A stretch of DNA of 64,000 nt from NCBI GenBank assembly GCA_023434665.1, contig JAEYSM010000052.1, positions 8,559 through 72,558 on the forward strand, in the 5' to 3' direction. Below, piece after piece: positions 44,604 to 54,402 of this stretch; position 1 is the stretch's first letter, and each line of letters begins with the position of its first letter. Below the pieces are notes generated by a model. That model had not been told where the DNA came from. It saw only the letters and a program-made list of their open reading frames with translations, and ran no database searches. Source of the DNA: Bacteroidota bacterium. Its GTDB lineage: Bacteria; Bacteroidota; Bacteroidia; Bacteroidales; Lentimicrobiaceae. A program made the position numbers and the translations under genes.

Positions 44604-47600
44604 ATGGAATATCAAGATAAGACAGTCAGACCAACTGATAACAAAACAGACCAAACAGTGAGAGATAAAGTGCAGAGTTCTGACAGTACAAAAAGAACCT
44701 CTGTCAATCAGACAGATAAGACTATCCGTCTTGATAGAAATTCTGAGAAAACCATGAGACCTGTTGACAAAACCTCAAGAGGAAAAGCAACGGTTGATAA
44801 GATGACACGTGTTACCGCTTTAGCTGATAAAACAATGCGCAGTGATACAGGCAAAGTCTTACAGCCTAACAGTCAGGATGAAATTGATAAAGTTATTCGC
44901 CAAATAGAACAACAATCTACTCAAACCGATTATATATTAAATAATGTCAGTTATCATGTTGTCAAAACGCTATCGGAAAATACGGGTGAGGCAGATGTGT
45001 ATCTGGTAAAAAAGGGAAATGATCATTTTGCACTGAAACTTTATAAACTAGGAATTGAGCCCGATAAAGAAATTATTGAAACTGTGCGCAAGAATTCAGG
45101 TAATCCTGAGATTAATTTCCTTGTAGATACACTTCATCACGGATTCTGGTTAAATCCTAAAACTGGGCAATCACGCTACTATGAATTGATGGCTTATTTT
45201 GCCGGAGGTTCTCTAGATCAAATTAAGATAACTCATGACGCGGAAGGTGAAAAGTTTTTAAGTGAGATTGCCATCAAATGTGCTGCCTGTCTCGGATTTC
45301 TGCACTCAAAACGAATAATCCATCGCGATGTAAAACCCGCCAATTTCTTTTTCAGAAACAAAGGTAATGATGCTGAGGAAATTTCTATTGCCGATTTTGG
45401 TATCGCAATCATGTGTTCGGAAAATGGGGAAGCTAAGGTAGATGTTCAAATGAGAACCAAAATCTATGCTGCACCCGAGTACTATGTAACCATAGATGGT
45501 GGCATTGCAATTACCAAAAGCATGGATTTCTACTCACTGGGAATGATGTTACTTGTGCTTTGGGAAGGCGGTGAAGAAAGATACCGTGCACCCGGTGAAC
45601 GTATTCTGTGGACATTGAAGCAGGATAATAAACTTCCATACCCACATGACTTGCCTCCGCGTCTTTTACAACTTGCCAAAGCATTAACCATTGCTGATCC
45701 GGAGAAGAGAGCCGGTTTCAATGAGGTAATTAAATGGGCAAAAGGTGAAGATATATACACTGAAGAGAATATACAGTTCAACATCGTATATAATGCTTCT
45801 AAAAAGCAGATTGCCAAGTCGAGAGAAGAGCTGGTTAAATTTATGATGGAAGACCAAAACCTGGCAATCACTTACTTGTACAGAGGGCAAATCTCCAATT
45901 GGCTCAAAGAAATTAATTTCATTGAACTGTTGACCCCAATTGAAGAGATTATCGATACTCAATTCCCTAAAAACAAGGAAGCGGGTTTCTGGGCTGCTTG
46001 CTATTTCCTTGATCCCGGTTTGAAATATAAGGATGTAAACAACAGGGAAATAGAAGAAAATGAGGAAATAGCAGACTCGCTTCTTGAGAATTTTGACTAC
46101 TACAGTCAGGCTCTTACTGACAAGAATCATCAGCTCTTCATATATCTCAATGCCACCGGTCGTGGTGATGTCAAAAAGCTGATTCCGTTATTCAAAAAAG
46201 GTGAAGCTAACCGTAGTGCATTGTTTCAGCTCATTTACGCACTTAATCCTTCATTGCCATGGACACTTACTGATGAAACCGGCAAGACGGTTAAATGTGA
46301 AACAGTGGACGATATAATACTAATTACTTTCAATACCGACTTCCCAATCAGTGATGACTCAGTCGATGATCTGTTATCGGAAGCTTTTCTCAAGTGGATT
46401 GGAACAAGGGACAAAGCACTTGAGGGAAAACTAAGAACAGTAGAAGGGCACGATACTGACATCTTTGCATTATTTTATAATCTTAATCCTGAGCTATCTT
46501 ATAATTTTGAGCTTGATGAGAGCTCCAACAACTATTTCTTCACTGCCGCAGAAATTGGCAATTACATGAATATTCAGTTAGAGGAATATATCCAGAATGA
46601 AGATGACAATTCCGATGCCGGTGAACAAGTAAACATGCTATGCTACATTGACGATTCACAACTCTATCAATATCTGAAATCCAAAGGTGGTGTTTATGAC
46701 GATAAAATAGAATGGATTAAATATTGTGCCGATGTCAACTCTAAAGATAACGCCAATAAAGCAGGTCCATATAATTGGAGAATCGGTGTTTACAAAGCAA
46801 TCAAAGGTCTTGGATTTGATCCATATTACTATTTTCCGAAAAGTGACAAAGTTGTATACACACTTGATGAATTGAAAGGAATTCCACGAAAGGAAATTAA
46901 GGCTGAGATGGAAAAAGGCTATCTGGATGCCTGGTTAACAACTTTCTATCAGGAAGACCCGGCTCTTGACCTATCTCCTCAATTCGCGTATGAATTAGCT
47001 ACTGACAAATATATGCAGAAGCTGGAAGAGTTGGATGAAAGTCACGTTGATGTTGAAAATTATCGCATTGCTACAAAACAACTGAATAGTGTTTTGAGTG
47101 GATTAAAACGGAATTACAAGTTCAACCTACTTTCAAAATGGATAATTGTACCACTAACCATTATTGCTTCAGCGGCAATTATTTATTGGCTACTTAATAT
47201 TGAAATTCCCAAAGAGAGAGATTATTATTCCACATGGATATATATTGTGGCTTTTGCTATGGGAGTTGTTACAGTGGTATATCTTATTTATGATATAAGT
47301 ATCGAGCTGGGCTGTTTGGGAGTTATTATCAGTGGAGGACTAGCTGCAGTTATTACATATTTCGGATTACTTTTCCTTGCACCATACCTGGTATACGTTA
47401 TTTCGGCCATTCTGGCTGTTTTAGTGGGCATTGTGCTATTCCGTTTAATAAAATCACCGGTGGGAAAAAGTAACTATAGCGACTTATTCTATCCAACAGA
47501 GGAGGAACTGATTGTAGAACCTTTAAATTTTGCTTTCAGGGCAGAAGATGGAGAGAATTTCAGATCCTCAATCGAAGACAGGATATCAGATTTAGTTTAT

Positions 47601-48044
47601 GATATCAAGGAGAACACAAAAGCATTTTACAAGAAGCTAATAGCGCCCTGGACAATTATAATTATAGGTATTGTTGCTTATATTTTTTTAGGAAGCTTTG
47701 ATTCTTCACTTCAATTTCTTGATACTCAGAAGCAATATGCCATAGTAATAGGAGAATGGAAAGGGACATTCGATCGTCGTGATGCTGTTTTACAAATCAG
47801 CCAGGCAAAAAATGATGCTACCGAAGGATCGATAACAGTTAAATATCGAAATTTAATAACCGAAAGCTTAAAAGGCAGTATCAATATTAAGAAAAAGACC
47901 TTCCATTTCGACGATGTGGATGCCTCCAACGGTAACCTTGATGGTGAATATAACGGGAAATTCAATGATGACTTCTCGGAAATGTCGGGTACTTACCAGA
48001 ATTATAAGACAAAGAAAAAGGTAGATTTTATATTTAAGAGGTAA
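44604..48044 (+). CDS. Large membrane Ser/Thr protein kinase with DKTxR-repeat tail
   Basis: An 1146-residue protein in four parts. (1) A disordered tail (1-80) with seven repeats of [DE]-K/Q-T-x-R type, with Thr at 7, 18, 40, 50, 57, 68 and 77. (2) A Hanks-type kinase (about 115-385) with Lys145, HRD 240-242 followed by VKPANF, DFG 264-266 and APE 290-292, so active by motif. (3) A helical middle region (about 390-840) with a recurring motif such as CYFLDPGL, IYALNPSL, FYNLNPEL and FYQEDPAL. (4) About five membrane helices (from 846) and a C-terminal beta-rich domain (about 1035-1146), probably on the far side of the membrane. FHA, PP2C and AAA+ genes follow, so it should be the writer of a Thr-phosphorylation circuit. 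Confidence 0.88.
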   Translation: MEYQDKTVRPTDNKTDQTVRDKVQSSDSTKRTSVNQTDKTIRLDRNSEKTMRPVDKTSRGKATVDKMTRVTALADKTMRSDTGKVLQPNSQDEIDKVIRQIEQQSTQTDYILNNVSYHVVKTLSENTGEADVYLVKKGNDHFALKLYKLGIEPDKEIIETVRKNSGNPEINFLVDTLHHGFWLNPKTGQSRYYELMAYFAGGSLDQIKITHDAEGEKFLSEIAIKCAACLGFLHSKRIIHRDVKPANFFFRNKGNDAEEISIADFGIAIMCSENGEAKVDVQMRTKIYAAPEYYVTIDGGIAITKSMDFYSLGMMLLVLWEGGEERYRAPGERILWTLKQDNKLPYPHDLPPRLLQLAKALTIADPEKRAGFNEVIKWAKGEDIYTEENIQFNIVYNASKKQIAKSREELVKFMMEDQNLAITYLYRGQISNWLKEINFIELLTPIEEIIDTQFPKNKEAGFWAACYFLDPGLKYKDVNNREIEENEEIADSLLENFDYYSQALTDKNHQLFIYLNATGRGDVKKLIPLFKKGEANRSALFQLIYALNPSLPWTLTDETGKTVKCETVDDIILITFNTDFPISDDSVDDLLSEAFLKWIGTRDKALEGKLRTVEGHDTDIFALFYNLNPELSYNFELDESSNNYFFTAAEIGNYMNIQLEEYIQNEDDNSDAGEQVNMLCYIDDSQLYQYLKSKGGVYDDKIEWIKYCADVNSKDNANKAGPYNWRIGVYKAIKGLGFDPYYYFPKSDKVVYTLDELKGIPRKEIKAEMEKGYLDAWLTTFYQEDPALDLSPQFAYELATDKYMQKLEELDESHVDVENYRIATKQLNSVLSGLKRNYKFNLLSKWIIVPLTIIASAAIIYWLLNIEIPKERDYYSTWIYIVAFAMGVVTVVYLIYDISIELGCLGVIISGGLAAVITYFGLLFLAPYLVYVISAILAVLVGIVLFRLIKSPVGKSNYSDLFYPTEEELIVEPLNFAFRAEDGENFRSSIEDRISDLVYDIKENTKAFYKKLIAPWTIIIIGIVAYIFLGSFDSSLQFLDTQKQYAIVIGEWKGTFDRRDAVLQISQAKNDATEGSITVKYRNLITESLKGSINIKKKTFHFDDVDASNGNLDGEYNGKFNDDFSEMSGTYQNYKTKKKVDFIFKR

Positions 48045-48054
48045 ATAAATTACT

Positions 48055-51000
48055 ATGAATTGTCCTATTTGCGATAAACCCAATAGGGATATAGCTATTT
48101 TCTGCAAAAATTGCGGTGAGAGTGTTGTTGCTAAGTCAAGCGAACCTTTGGAGAAGTTAGTGGGGATGACACAGGTAAAAAATCAATTGAATAATTTGGT
48201 TAAAATCTGTGAAATGCTGGCCTTAAGAGCAAAAAAAACTGGTGTAAAGGTGCGCCCTGGAATGGATATGGTAATCACCGGTAATACAGGAACAGGCAAA
48301 ACCAGATTAATTAGCGTCATTCAATCATTGCTATACTCTTCAGGAATTATTAAAAATCCAAAGGCAGAAATCATTGATGCAGTTGATTATGAAAACTTCT
48401 CTAAAGAAGAAAATTGGGAAGCTAATATCGTTAAAGCAAAAGGCGGATTACTGGTAATTGAAAATGCACAAAAACTGGTTCCGCAAAAAGAATCAGATGA
48501 TATCAACAAGCTCGACAAGCTATTCAAATGTATGAATGATGAGTGGAACAATGATCCTATCGTTATCCTGTCGGGTCTCACAGGCCTGAATGCATTTATG
48601 AATACCAATGCTGACATAGCCAGTCGGTTCGAGTACCACTTCAGATTAAATAATTTCAGTGCCTCAGAGTTAAGTGAAATTTGCATCCATAGACTCGAAG
48701 AAACTTACAATTTAAAGCCTGGTGAGGCGACTAAAGAAAAACTGGAACGTGTATTTAAATATGCTTTCCGAAACCAGGATGAGGATTTCCAATTTGGAAA
48801 CAATGGCCATTTTGCTGTAAAAAAAGCTGAGCAAATATGGCAAAAAGCAATACAGCGGGATTTCAGTGCAACTACTTTTGAGGTAGACGATATAACAGGG
48901 AAGGAGTTTAATGAAAGGACCTATGATGAGATTATGGCTCAACTCGATGAATTTGTTGGCATAGATGAGATAAAAACCACTGTAAAAAAGGTTATCAATA
49001 AAATTAATGATGAGCAACAGCTAACAGGGAGTAGTACCAAACCCGAATTGGAAGACCATTATCTGTTTCTGGGAAATCCGGGAACAGGTAAAACTACAAT
49101 TGCCCGAATTTTCGCTGATATTCTTGCCGCAATTGAAGTATTGCCCAGTGGTCATCTGGTCGAGGTTTCAGCTAAAGACCTTATTGCAGGTTACGTGGGA
49201 CAAACAGCCCAGGCAACAGCCGATGCGGTGGATAAGGCAATGGGTGGTGTGTTATTTATTGACGAAGCATACGAACTTGCAGGTAATGATTTTGGTAAAG
49301 ACGCTATAACCACACTCCTGAAATTGATGGAGGATAAACGTGGTAAATTTGTTTGTATCGCTGCCGGTTATTCAAAAGAAATGGCCGATTTTCTAACTAC
49401 AAATTCCGGTTTAGCTTCCCGCTTCAATGAAACTATAAACTTCCGCGACTACAAGCCTGAGGAGTTAAGTGAAATATTCCGCCGAATGGCCAAAAAGGAG
49501 AAATTAACTCTCGATGAAGAAGCCGACAAACACTTACTAAACTTCTTCAAAAAAATGTATATCGCACGCGATAAGCAGAAATTCGGGAATGCCCGGGATG
49601 TACTAAATGTTTTACGGGCAGCTATCGGCAACAAGAGCCTCCGTTTACAGGAATTACGCCAGAAGATGGAAATAACCCGGGAAATGATATCGACGCTTAC
49701 CCGCGAAGATATCGAGGGATCTGAGAATATCAAGGGAAAAGACCTTGATACCATATTAGCGGAACTCGATGAATATATTGGGATGGATAGTGTAAAGAAA
49801 GCTATCCGCGATCTGGCGACCAAACTTCTATTCAATCAGCGGAAAATGGAGCGGGGACAAGGTGATGCCAGGTTGACCAATGTACATATAGCTCTTACAG
49901 GTAATCCGGGCACAGGCAAAACAACAATAGCTAATAAGCTTGGAGAGATTTTTAAAGCGATTGGACTGCTATCATCTGCAAAAGTTGTGGTGAAGAAACC
50001 GGCAGATCTGCAATCGTCAATCGTTAATGACACCGGAGTGAAAACAAACAAGGCTTGTGATGAAGCTATGGGTGGAGTTCTGTTAATAGATGAAGCGTAT
50101 GGTTTGGGTGATGATAAAGGTTACGCTCGCAACACCCAACAGGAAGCTGTTGATACACTAATGACCAGGATGAGTGAAGATGCCGGTAAATTTGTGATCA
50201 TTTTTGCCGGTTATCGTACACGAATCGAACAATTTATACGCAATTCCAATCCCGGTATGGATCGACGAATTACCAGCAAACTCCATATTGAGGATTACAC
50301 TGCCAATGAGCTTTACGATATCTTCATGCTTAACGCGAGAAAAAACAAGGATACGCTAACAGTAGACGCGTGTACAATTCTCAAAAAGCTCATTTCACAA
50401 ATAGTGGATGCCAAGAGTGAAAATTTCGGGAATGCCGGTGAAATGGTGAAACTGCTTGAAGAAGCTGAAACACGCAGGGCAGTTCGCCTGATGAATCTTG
50501 AAGACAGCGGAGTGACACTAACAGATGAACACTACCATATCTTCGAAGCGGAAGATATCCCATACGATGCACCTAAAGCTCTTGTTGAAGAGGATATATT
50601 TAAGGAATTAAACAATCTGATCGGCCTGAATAACGTGAAGGAAACAATACGGGAAATCGCTGATTATATTAAAGTGGAGAGGGAGAAAGCTCAGGCATTA
50701 GGCAAAAAATTCCAGGGAGTTGGCGACCACTATCTGTTTGTTGGAAATCCCGGAACAGGTAAGACCACCGTTGCCCGAATTATGGCAGATATATTCTATA
50801 CTCTTGATGTGTTGCCAACAAATAAGCTTGTAGAAGTAAAGCGCGAGGATCTCGTCATAGGATATGTTGGACAAACAGCACCTAACACAAAGGAAAAGGT
50901 TAAAAGTGCAATTGGTGGTGTGTTTTTTATTGATGAAGCCTACACACTTAAGAGTGGAGGTCCTAATGATTTCGGGCAAGAAGCTACAAACACCCTATTG

Positions 51001-51435
51001 CCAATGATGCTTGATTATAAAGGCAAGATGATATTTATTGCAGCAGGTTATCCTCGTGAAATACAGGAATGGATTGATAGTAACAGCGGATTAGAAAGCC
51101 GTTTTACTAAAACTATTCACTTTGAAGATTATACCGGTGAAGAAATGGCAGCAATCTTCCGAATGAAAGCCGTTAAAGATCAGTTAACTTTGACACCTGA
51201 AGCTGATGACATAATGGCAAATTATTTCAAAGCATTGTATGATAACCGAGGCCGGAATTTTGCCAATGCCCGTGAGGTAGGCAACTATTTCGATCTTGTT
51301 AAACGGCAACAAAGCAGTAGGTTGAAAAAAAGAATGGCATTACCGGATTTCAATGTTGAAGAATACAAAGTACTGCTTCCTGAAGATGTGAACCAAAATC
51401 AGAAATCCATATTCAGGCATTCGCCTTTTGGATGA
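48055..51435 (+). CDS. Four-module CbxX/CfxQ-type AAA+ ATPase with N-terminal zinc ribbon
   Basis: An 1126-residue AAA+ protein. A zinc ribbon (CPIC-x10-CKNC, residues 3-20) is followed by four AAA modules with Walker A at 76-83, 340-347, 616-623 and 897-904. Modules 2 and 4 are canonical CbxX type, with LFIDEA or FFIDEA and the pore segment GYVGQTA. Module 3 keeps Walker A/B but has lost the pore segment. Module 1 keeps GNTGTGKT, but its Walker B reads LLVIEN, so hydrolysis there is doubtful. CbxX relatives include the Rubisco activase CbbX, SpoVK and ESX EccA; all remodel protein partners. No Rubisco or ESX genes are near. It starts 10 bp after the kinase gene. Confidence 0.9.
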   Translation: MNCPICDKPNRDIAIFCKNCGESVVAKSSEPLEKLVGMTQVKNQLNNLVKICEMLALRAKKTGVKVRPGMDMVITGNTGTGKTRLISVIQSLLYSSGIIKNPKAEIIDAVDYENFSKEENWEANIVKAKGGLLVIENAQKLVPQKESDDINKLDKLFKCMNDEWNNDPIVILSGLTGLNAFMNTNADIASRFEYHFRLNNFSASELSEICIHRLEETYNLKPGEATKEKLERVFKYAFRNQDEDFQFGNNGHFAVKKAEQIWQKAIQRDFSATTFEVDDITGKEFNERTYDEIMAQLDEFVGIDEIKTTVKKVINKINDEQQLTGSSTKPELEDHYLFLGNPGTGKTTIARIFADILAAIEVLPSGHLVEVSAKDLIAGYVGQTAQATADAVDKAMGGVLFIDEAYELAGNDFGKDAITTLLKLMEDKRGKFVCIAAGYSKEMADFLTTNSGLASRFNETINFRDYKPEELSEIFRRMAKKEKLTLDEEADKHLLNFFKKMYIARDKQKFGNARDVLNVLRAAIGNKSLRLQELRQKMEITREMISTLTREDIEGSENIKGKDLDTILAELDEYIGMDSVKKAIRDLATKLLFNQRKMERGQGDARLTNVHIALTGNPGTGKTTIANKLGEIFKAIGLLSSAKVVVKKPADLQSSIVNDTGVKTNKACDEAMGGVLLIDEAYGLGDDKGYARNTQQEAVDTLMTRMSEDAGKFVIIFAGYRTRIEQFIRNSNPGMDRRITSKLHIEDYTANELYDIFMLNARKNKDTLTVDACTILKKLISQIVDAKSENFGNAGEMVKLLEEAETRRAVRLMNLEDSGVTLTDEHYHIFEAEDIPYDAPKALVEEDIFKELNNLIGLNNVKETIREIADYIKVEREKAQALGKKFQGVGDHYLFVGNPGTGKTTVARIMADIFYTLDVLPTNKLVEVKREDLVIGYVGQTAPNTKEKVKSAIGGVFFIDEAYTLKSGGPNDFGQEATNTLLPMMLDYKGKMIFIAAGYPREIQEWIDSNSGLESRFTKTIHFEDYTGEEMAAIFRMKAVKDQLTLTPEADDIMANYFKALYDNRGRNFANAREVGNYFDLVKRQQSSRLKKRMALPDFNVEEYKVLLPEDVNQNQKSIFRHSPFG

Positions 51436-51482
51436 GATTATTGTAAAATATGCAGAACGAAACTCACATAATATTTTAAAGG

Positions 51483-52052
51483 ATGGATTTGGTAAAATGT
51501 CCTTTTTGTGACAAGGAAATAGAATCGGATAGCTTTTTTTGCGACCAATGCGGAAAGGAATTAATGGTCTGTCCTGTCGGGCATGGTTTTAAGAAAAACA
51601 AAATGTGTAATGAGTGTGGCAAACCACTTGCAACAGCAAAATCAAAACAAGCAGTGAGTCCTGCTCATCTGGAAAAGTCTCAGGTGATGGAGGCGCCCGT
51701 TGAGAAAGAAAAAGCACCTCAAGCATCAGAATCGACAATCAGACAGGTTGTACAACCCAAAGTGCCACAGTTTTTAGTCAGTAAAGAACTTAACGCAAGT
51801 CTGCCTCTTCAGGATGGAGCTGTAATCGGTCGTAAAACAGGTAATTACTTACATATCTTTTCTACCCAGGGGTATGTCTCAGGGACTCATGCACGTCTCC
51901 ATAGAAAGAAATCAGGTGAATGGGAAATAGTAGATCTTGACTCTACCAACGGCACTTTCTTAAACGGTGTCCAACTGATTCCTAATCAGTCCGCACCTTT
52001 CAGCTTAGGAGATACGATTGCCTTTTATGATTTGAAATTCATTGTTGAATAA
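51483..52052 (+). CDS. Zinc-ribbon and FHA domain protein
   Basis: A 189-residue protein: two N-terminal zinc ribbons (CPFC-x10-CDQC, then CPVG...CNEC), a flexible Pro/Ala/Glu linker (about 55-95) and a C-terminal FHA domain (about 100-189). FHA hallmarks are VIGRKTGNYL, SGTHARL and DLDSTNGTFLNG. FHA domains bind phosphothreonine, and the kinase of this locus carries seven threonine repeats in its tail, so this is the probable reader. It lies between the AAA+ protein gene and the PP2C gene (11-bp gap). Confidence 0.9.
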   Translation: MDLVKCPFCDKEIESDSFFCDQCGKELMVCPVGHGFKKNKMCNECGKPLATAKSKQAVSPAHLEKSQVMEAPVEKEKAPQASESTIRQVVQPKVPQFLVSKELNASLPLQDGAVIGRKTGNYLHIFSTQGYVSGTHARLHRKKSGEWEIVDLDSTNGTFLNGVQLIPNQSAPFSLGDTIAFYDLKFIVE

Positions 52053-52063
52053 TCAGCAGAAAT

Positions 52064-52810
52064 ATGCTTATAAAATCGGATATAATCAGTGATATAGGTT
52101 GTGTAAGAGCCAGAAACGAAGATATGATCTTATTTGCAGGTGAGTATTTTCGTGATAAAAGCGATATGCAAATTTTTGAACTTTCAGATACTGCCCGATT
52201 TGGCGCAATCGTGGCTGATGGAATAGGTGGGCATAACGGAGGGAATATAGCTTCGGAAATGGCATTACGACAATTTGAGGACTTATTGCTTGAATTACCA
52301 ACAAACCTGAGTGAAAATGATATAACAGAAACTCTTAAGCAGTGGGCAGAACGAACACACCGGCTAATCCTCGATACCGGTTTTGATCAGCCTGAATACG
52401 AAGGTATGGGTACCACTTTCTGCGGATTATTTTTCTACCGTGATATGGTATTTGCTCTAAACATTGGAGATAGCAGGCTATACCGCTTTCGGGGTGGTAT
52501 TCTCAAACAACTGTCAACTGATCATTCTATTCGTCAATTAACCGGTATTCTCTCCCAAAGTTCCAATCAGATTTATAATTCTTTAGGAGCCGGAAAAACT
52601 ACCTTTATCGATATAAAAACCATCAGTGGGCAGTTATTGGATGATGATTTGTACCTTATCTGCTCAGATGGGCTTTCAGATATGATTTCTGATCAGGAAA
52701 TTGAAAATATACTAATAGAGACCCCTTCAGCAGAATCATTGGTTACAGCTGCAAAGAAAGCAGGAGGAAAGGATAATGTAAGCGTGATATTATTAAGAAT
52801 TGTAAACTAA
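52064..52810 (+). CDS. PP2C-family Ser/Thr phosphatase
   Basis: A 248-residue PP2C/PrpC-type metal-dependent phosphatase with the full set of metal-binding motifs: RARNED, VADGIGGHNGG, GTTFCG, NIGDSRLYR, ICSDGLSDM and GKDNVSV. It removes phosphate from Ser/Thr and is the expected eraser for the locus kinase. It has no membrane segment. It starts 11 bp after the FHA gene. Confidence 0.92.
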   Translation: MLIKSDIISDIGCVRARNEDMILFAGEYFRDKSDMQIFELSDTARFGAIVADGIGGHNGGNIASEMALRQFEDLLLELPTNLSENDITETLKQWAERTHRLILDTGFDQPEYEGMGTTFCGLFFYRDMVFALNIGDSRLYRFRGGILKQLSTDHSIRQLTGILSQSSNQIYNSLGAGKTTFIDIKTISGQLLDDDLYLICSDGLSDMISDQEIENILIETPSAESLVTAAKKAGGKDNVSVILLRIVN

Positions 52811-52859
52811 TTACCATATAAAAGTCGACTCAACCCTAAACACTTAAACAAAAGAAGGT

Positions 52860-54401
52860 ATGAAACATTTTTTCGACATCACAATTTTATTCTTCGCGAT
52901 ATCATTAATTCTGGTTGGAACAATTATTTTCAATAGTTTCACTAGAAATAAGCCTGCCAACATAAGGGTGGCTGCAATCCAAAACACACAAATCTCTGAC
53001 TATTCTGATTCTTTCGCCACCATTAATAAGGGCGATTCATTAACTATTCTTGGAGCCGATTTTAGAGAATTTCGTTTTTTAGTAGCCACTGACAACGGCT
53101 TAAGAGGTTGGATCCCACAGGAAGCTATTGACAACAGAGGTATTATTTATGATACAGAACTCATCACCGATAACGGGAAAACCGAGATAATAAGTGGCGA
53201 CACAGTAATCCTTCTGGGACGTTCGGGTGATAAGTATGCTCAAAAGATGAAATTCAAAGCTGTCAATGGTCAGCAAGATGAAGTGAGTATTAGCGATCTT
53301 ACAACAGTAACTGGTTATAAAGTGCGCAAATTTGATTACAATGGTGGAGATTACATTCTCTCACATAAGAAATTCCAAAGTAAATATATCGGGAACACAT
53401 TTCAGGAGAACGAAAATCTTTACCGTCCTGCAATACATGTCAGAAATACAAAGGATGGAAAAGCAGCTGAGTATGACTTACGAGTTTTTAATAAAAGCGA
53501 TGGTAAATTCTATAAGGTAATTATTAATTATAAGGATAATGTGGCAACATCTTATAAAGCTGAAGTTACAAGAACCACTAACCGGATTTTTCTGAAGTAT
53601 CTGCCATTGGTTCCAACTATTATCGACGTGAGTTTCTTTTCACAATTGATTTCTGCAAATGTTTTCGATGATGCGGACTTTGATTCACAAAAGAACTCTG
53701 TTTTCCTCAAAATAGCTGCCTTTTTCATTGGAATTATTTTCTTCCTGGCTTTAATCGGATATGTTGCTTTTATGAACCAGACGATATTATTCCTCATGTT
53801 TGGTCTTCTGCGTTTTCGCTTACCGTTGAAATTTATTTCCAATTTAGCTTTTCCAAAGGTAGTCCTGGTGTTAACAATTATCAGCACGTATATATGGATT
53901 GTACTAGGCTTATGCAAATCATTTCATTGGTGGTATTTTATCCCGATTGTACTGATTGCTACATATTGGATCACAAATAAGGTCTTCGACTGGTTTAGTG
54001 ATTTTCCATCTAATCGCTGCCCCGACTGCAAATCATTATACACCATCAATTACGATAGTGAAGAATTTATAAACGAATATCAGGAGTGGCGTCAGGAGAC
54101 CAAAAGTACCAAGATTGGCTCGCGCTCAAGGAGTGAATGGGTTCACGATACTGAAGTGACTAAGTGGAGTGATGGTAGTAAAACAGAACGGGCTGTCAAT
54201 CAACGAGAAGTCACGCATACTACAAGAACATATAACAACGATGTTTACAATGTACTTTATCTGGTGCATGTTTATAAACAGACTTATAAGTGTGAGCATT
54301 GCGATTATGAAGAGTATGGGTCACGCAAATCCTCATCAGAGCTCGACAGGAAATACAAGGGGTCATATGTAGATACAACTACCACTCATTCAGGCTATTA
54401 A
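52860..54401 (+). CDS. Membrane protein with SH3-like domain and split zinc ribbon
   Basis: A 513-residue protein: N-terminal membrane helix (about 5-25), an SH3b-like segment (about 35-85; INKGDSLTILG, LRGWIPQEAI), a beta-rich region (about 90-255), three to four membrane helices (about 275-385), then a cytoplasmic C-terminal part with CPDC and CEHC about 100 residues apart (a split zinc ribbon) and a Ser/Thr/Arg-rich loop between. I know no family for the whole. It may link the outside, through the SH3-like part, to the zinc-ribbon proteins inside. ATG 52860 has a good AAGAAGG ribosome-binding site. Confidence 0.75.
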   Translation: MKHFFDITILFFAISLILVGTIIFNSFTRNKPANIRVAAIQNTQISDYSDSFATINKGDSLTILGADFREFRFLVATDNGLRGWIPQEAIDNRGIIYDTELITDNGKTEIISGDTVILLGRSGDKYAQKMKFKAVNGQQDEVSISDLTTVTGYKVRKFDYNGGDYILSHKKFQSKYIGNTFQENENLYRPAIHVRNTKDGKAAEYDLRVFNKSDGKFYKVIINYKDNVATSYKAEVTRTTNRIFLKYLPLVPTIIDVSFFSQLISANVFDDADFDSQKNSVFLKIAAFFIGIIFFLALIGYVAFMNQTILFLMFGLLRFRLPLKFISNLAFPKVVLVLTIISTYIWIVLGLCKSFHWWYFIPIVLIATYWITNKVFDWFSDFPSNRCPDCKSLYTINYDSEEFINEYQEWRQETKSTKIGSRSRSEWVHDTEVTKWSDGSKTERAVNQREVTHTTRTYNNDVYNVLYLVHVYKQTYKCEHCDYEEYGSRKSSSELDRKYKGSYVDTTTTHSGY

Positions 54402-54402
54402 T

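Noticed and set aside
45684..46130. 148-residue antisense frame in the kinase gene
   Set aside because: No start signal or domain; the kinase frame is confirmed by its motifs on both sides.
48387..49835. Several minus-strand frames of about 100-128 residues
   Set aside because: Antisense shadows of the AAA+ gene, whose four P-loops fix the coding strand.
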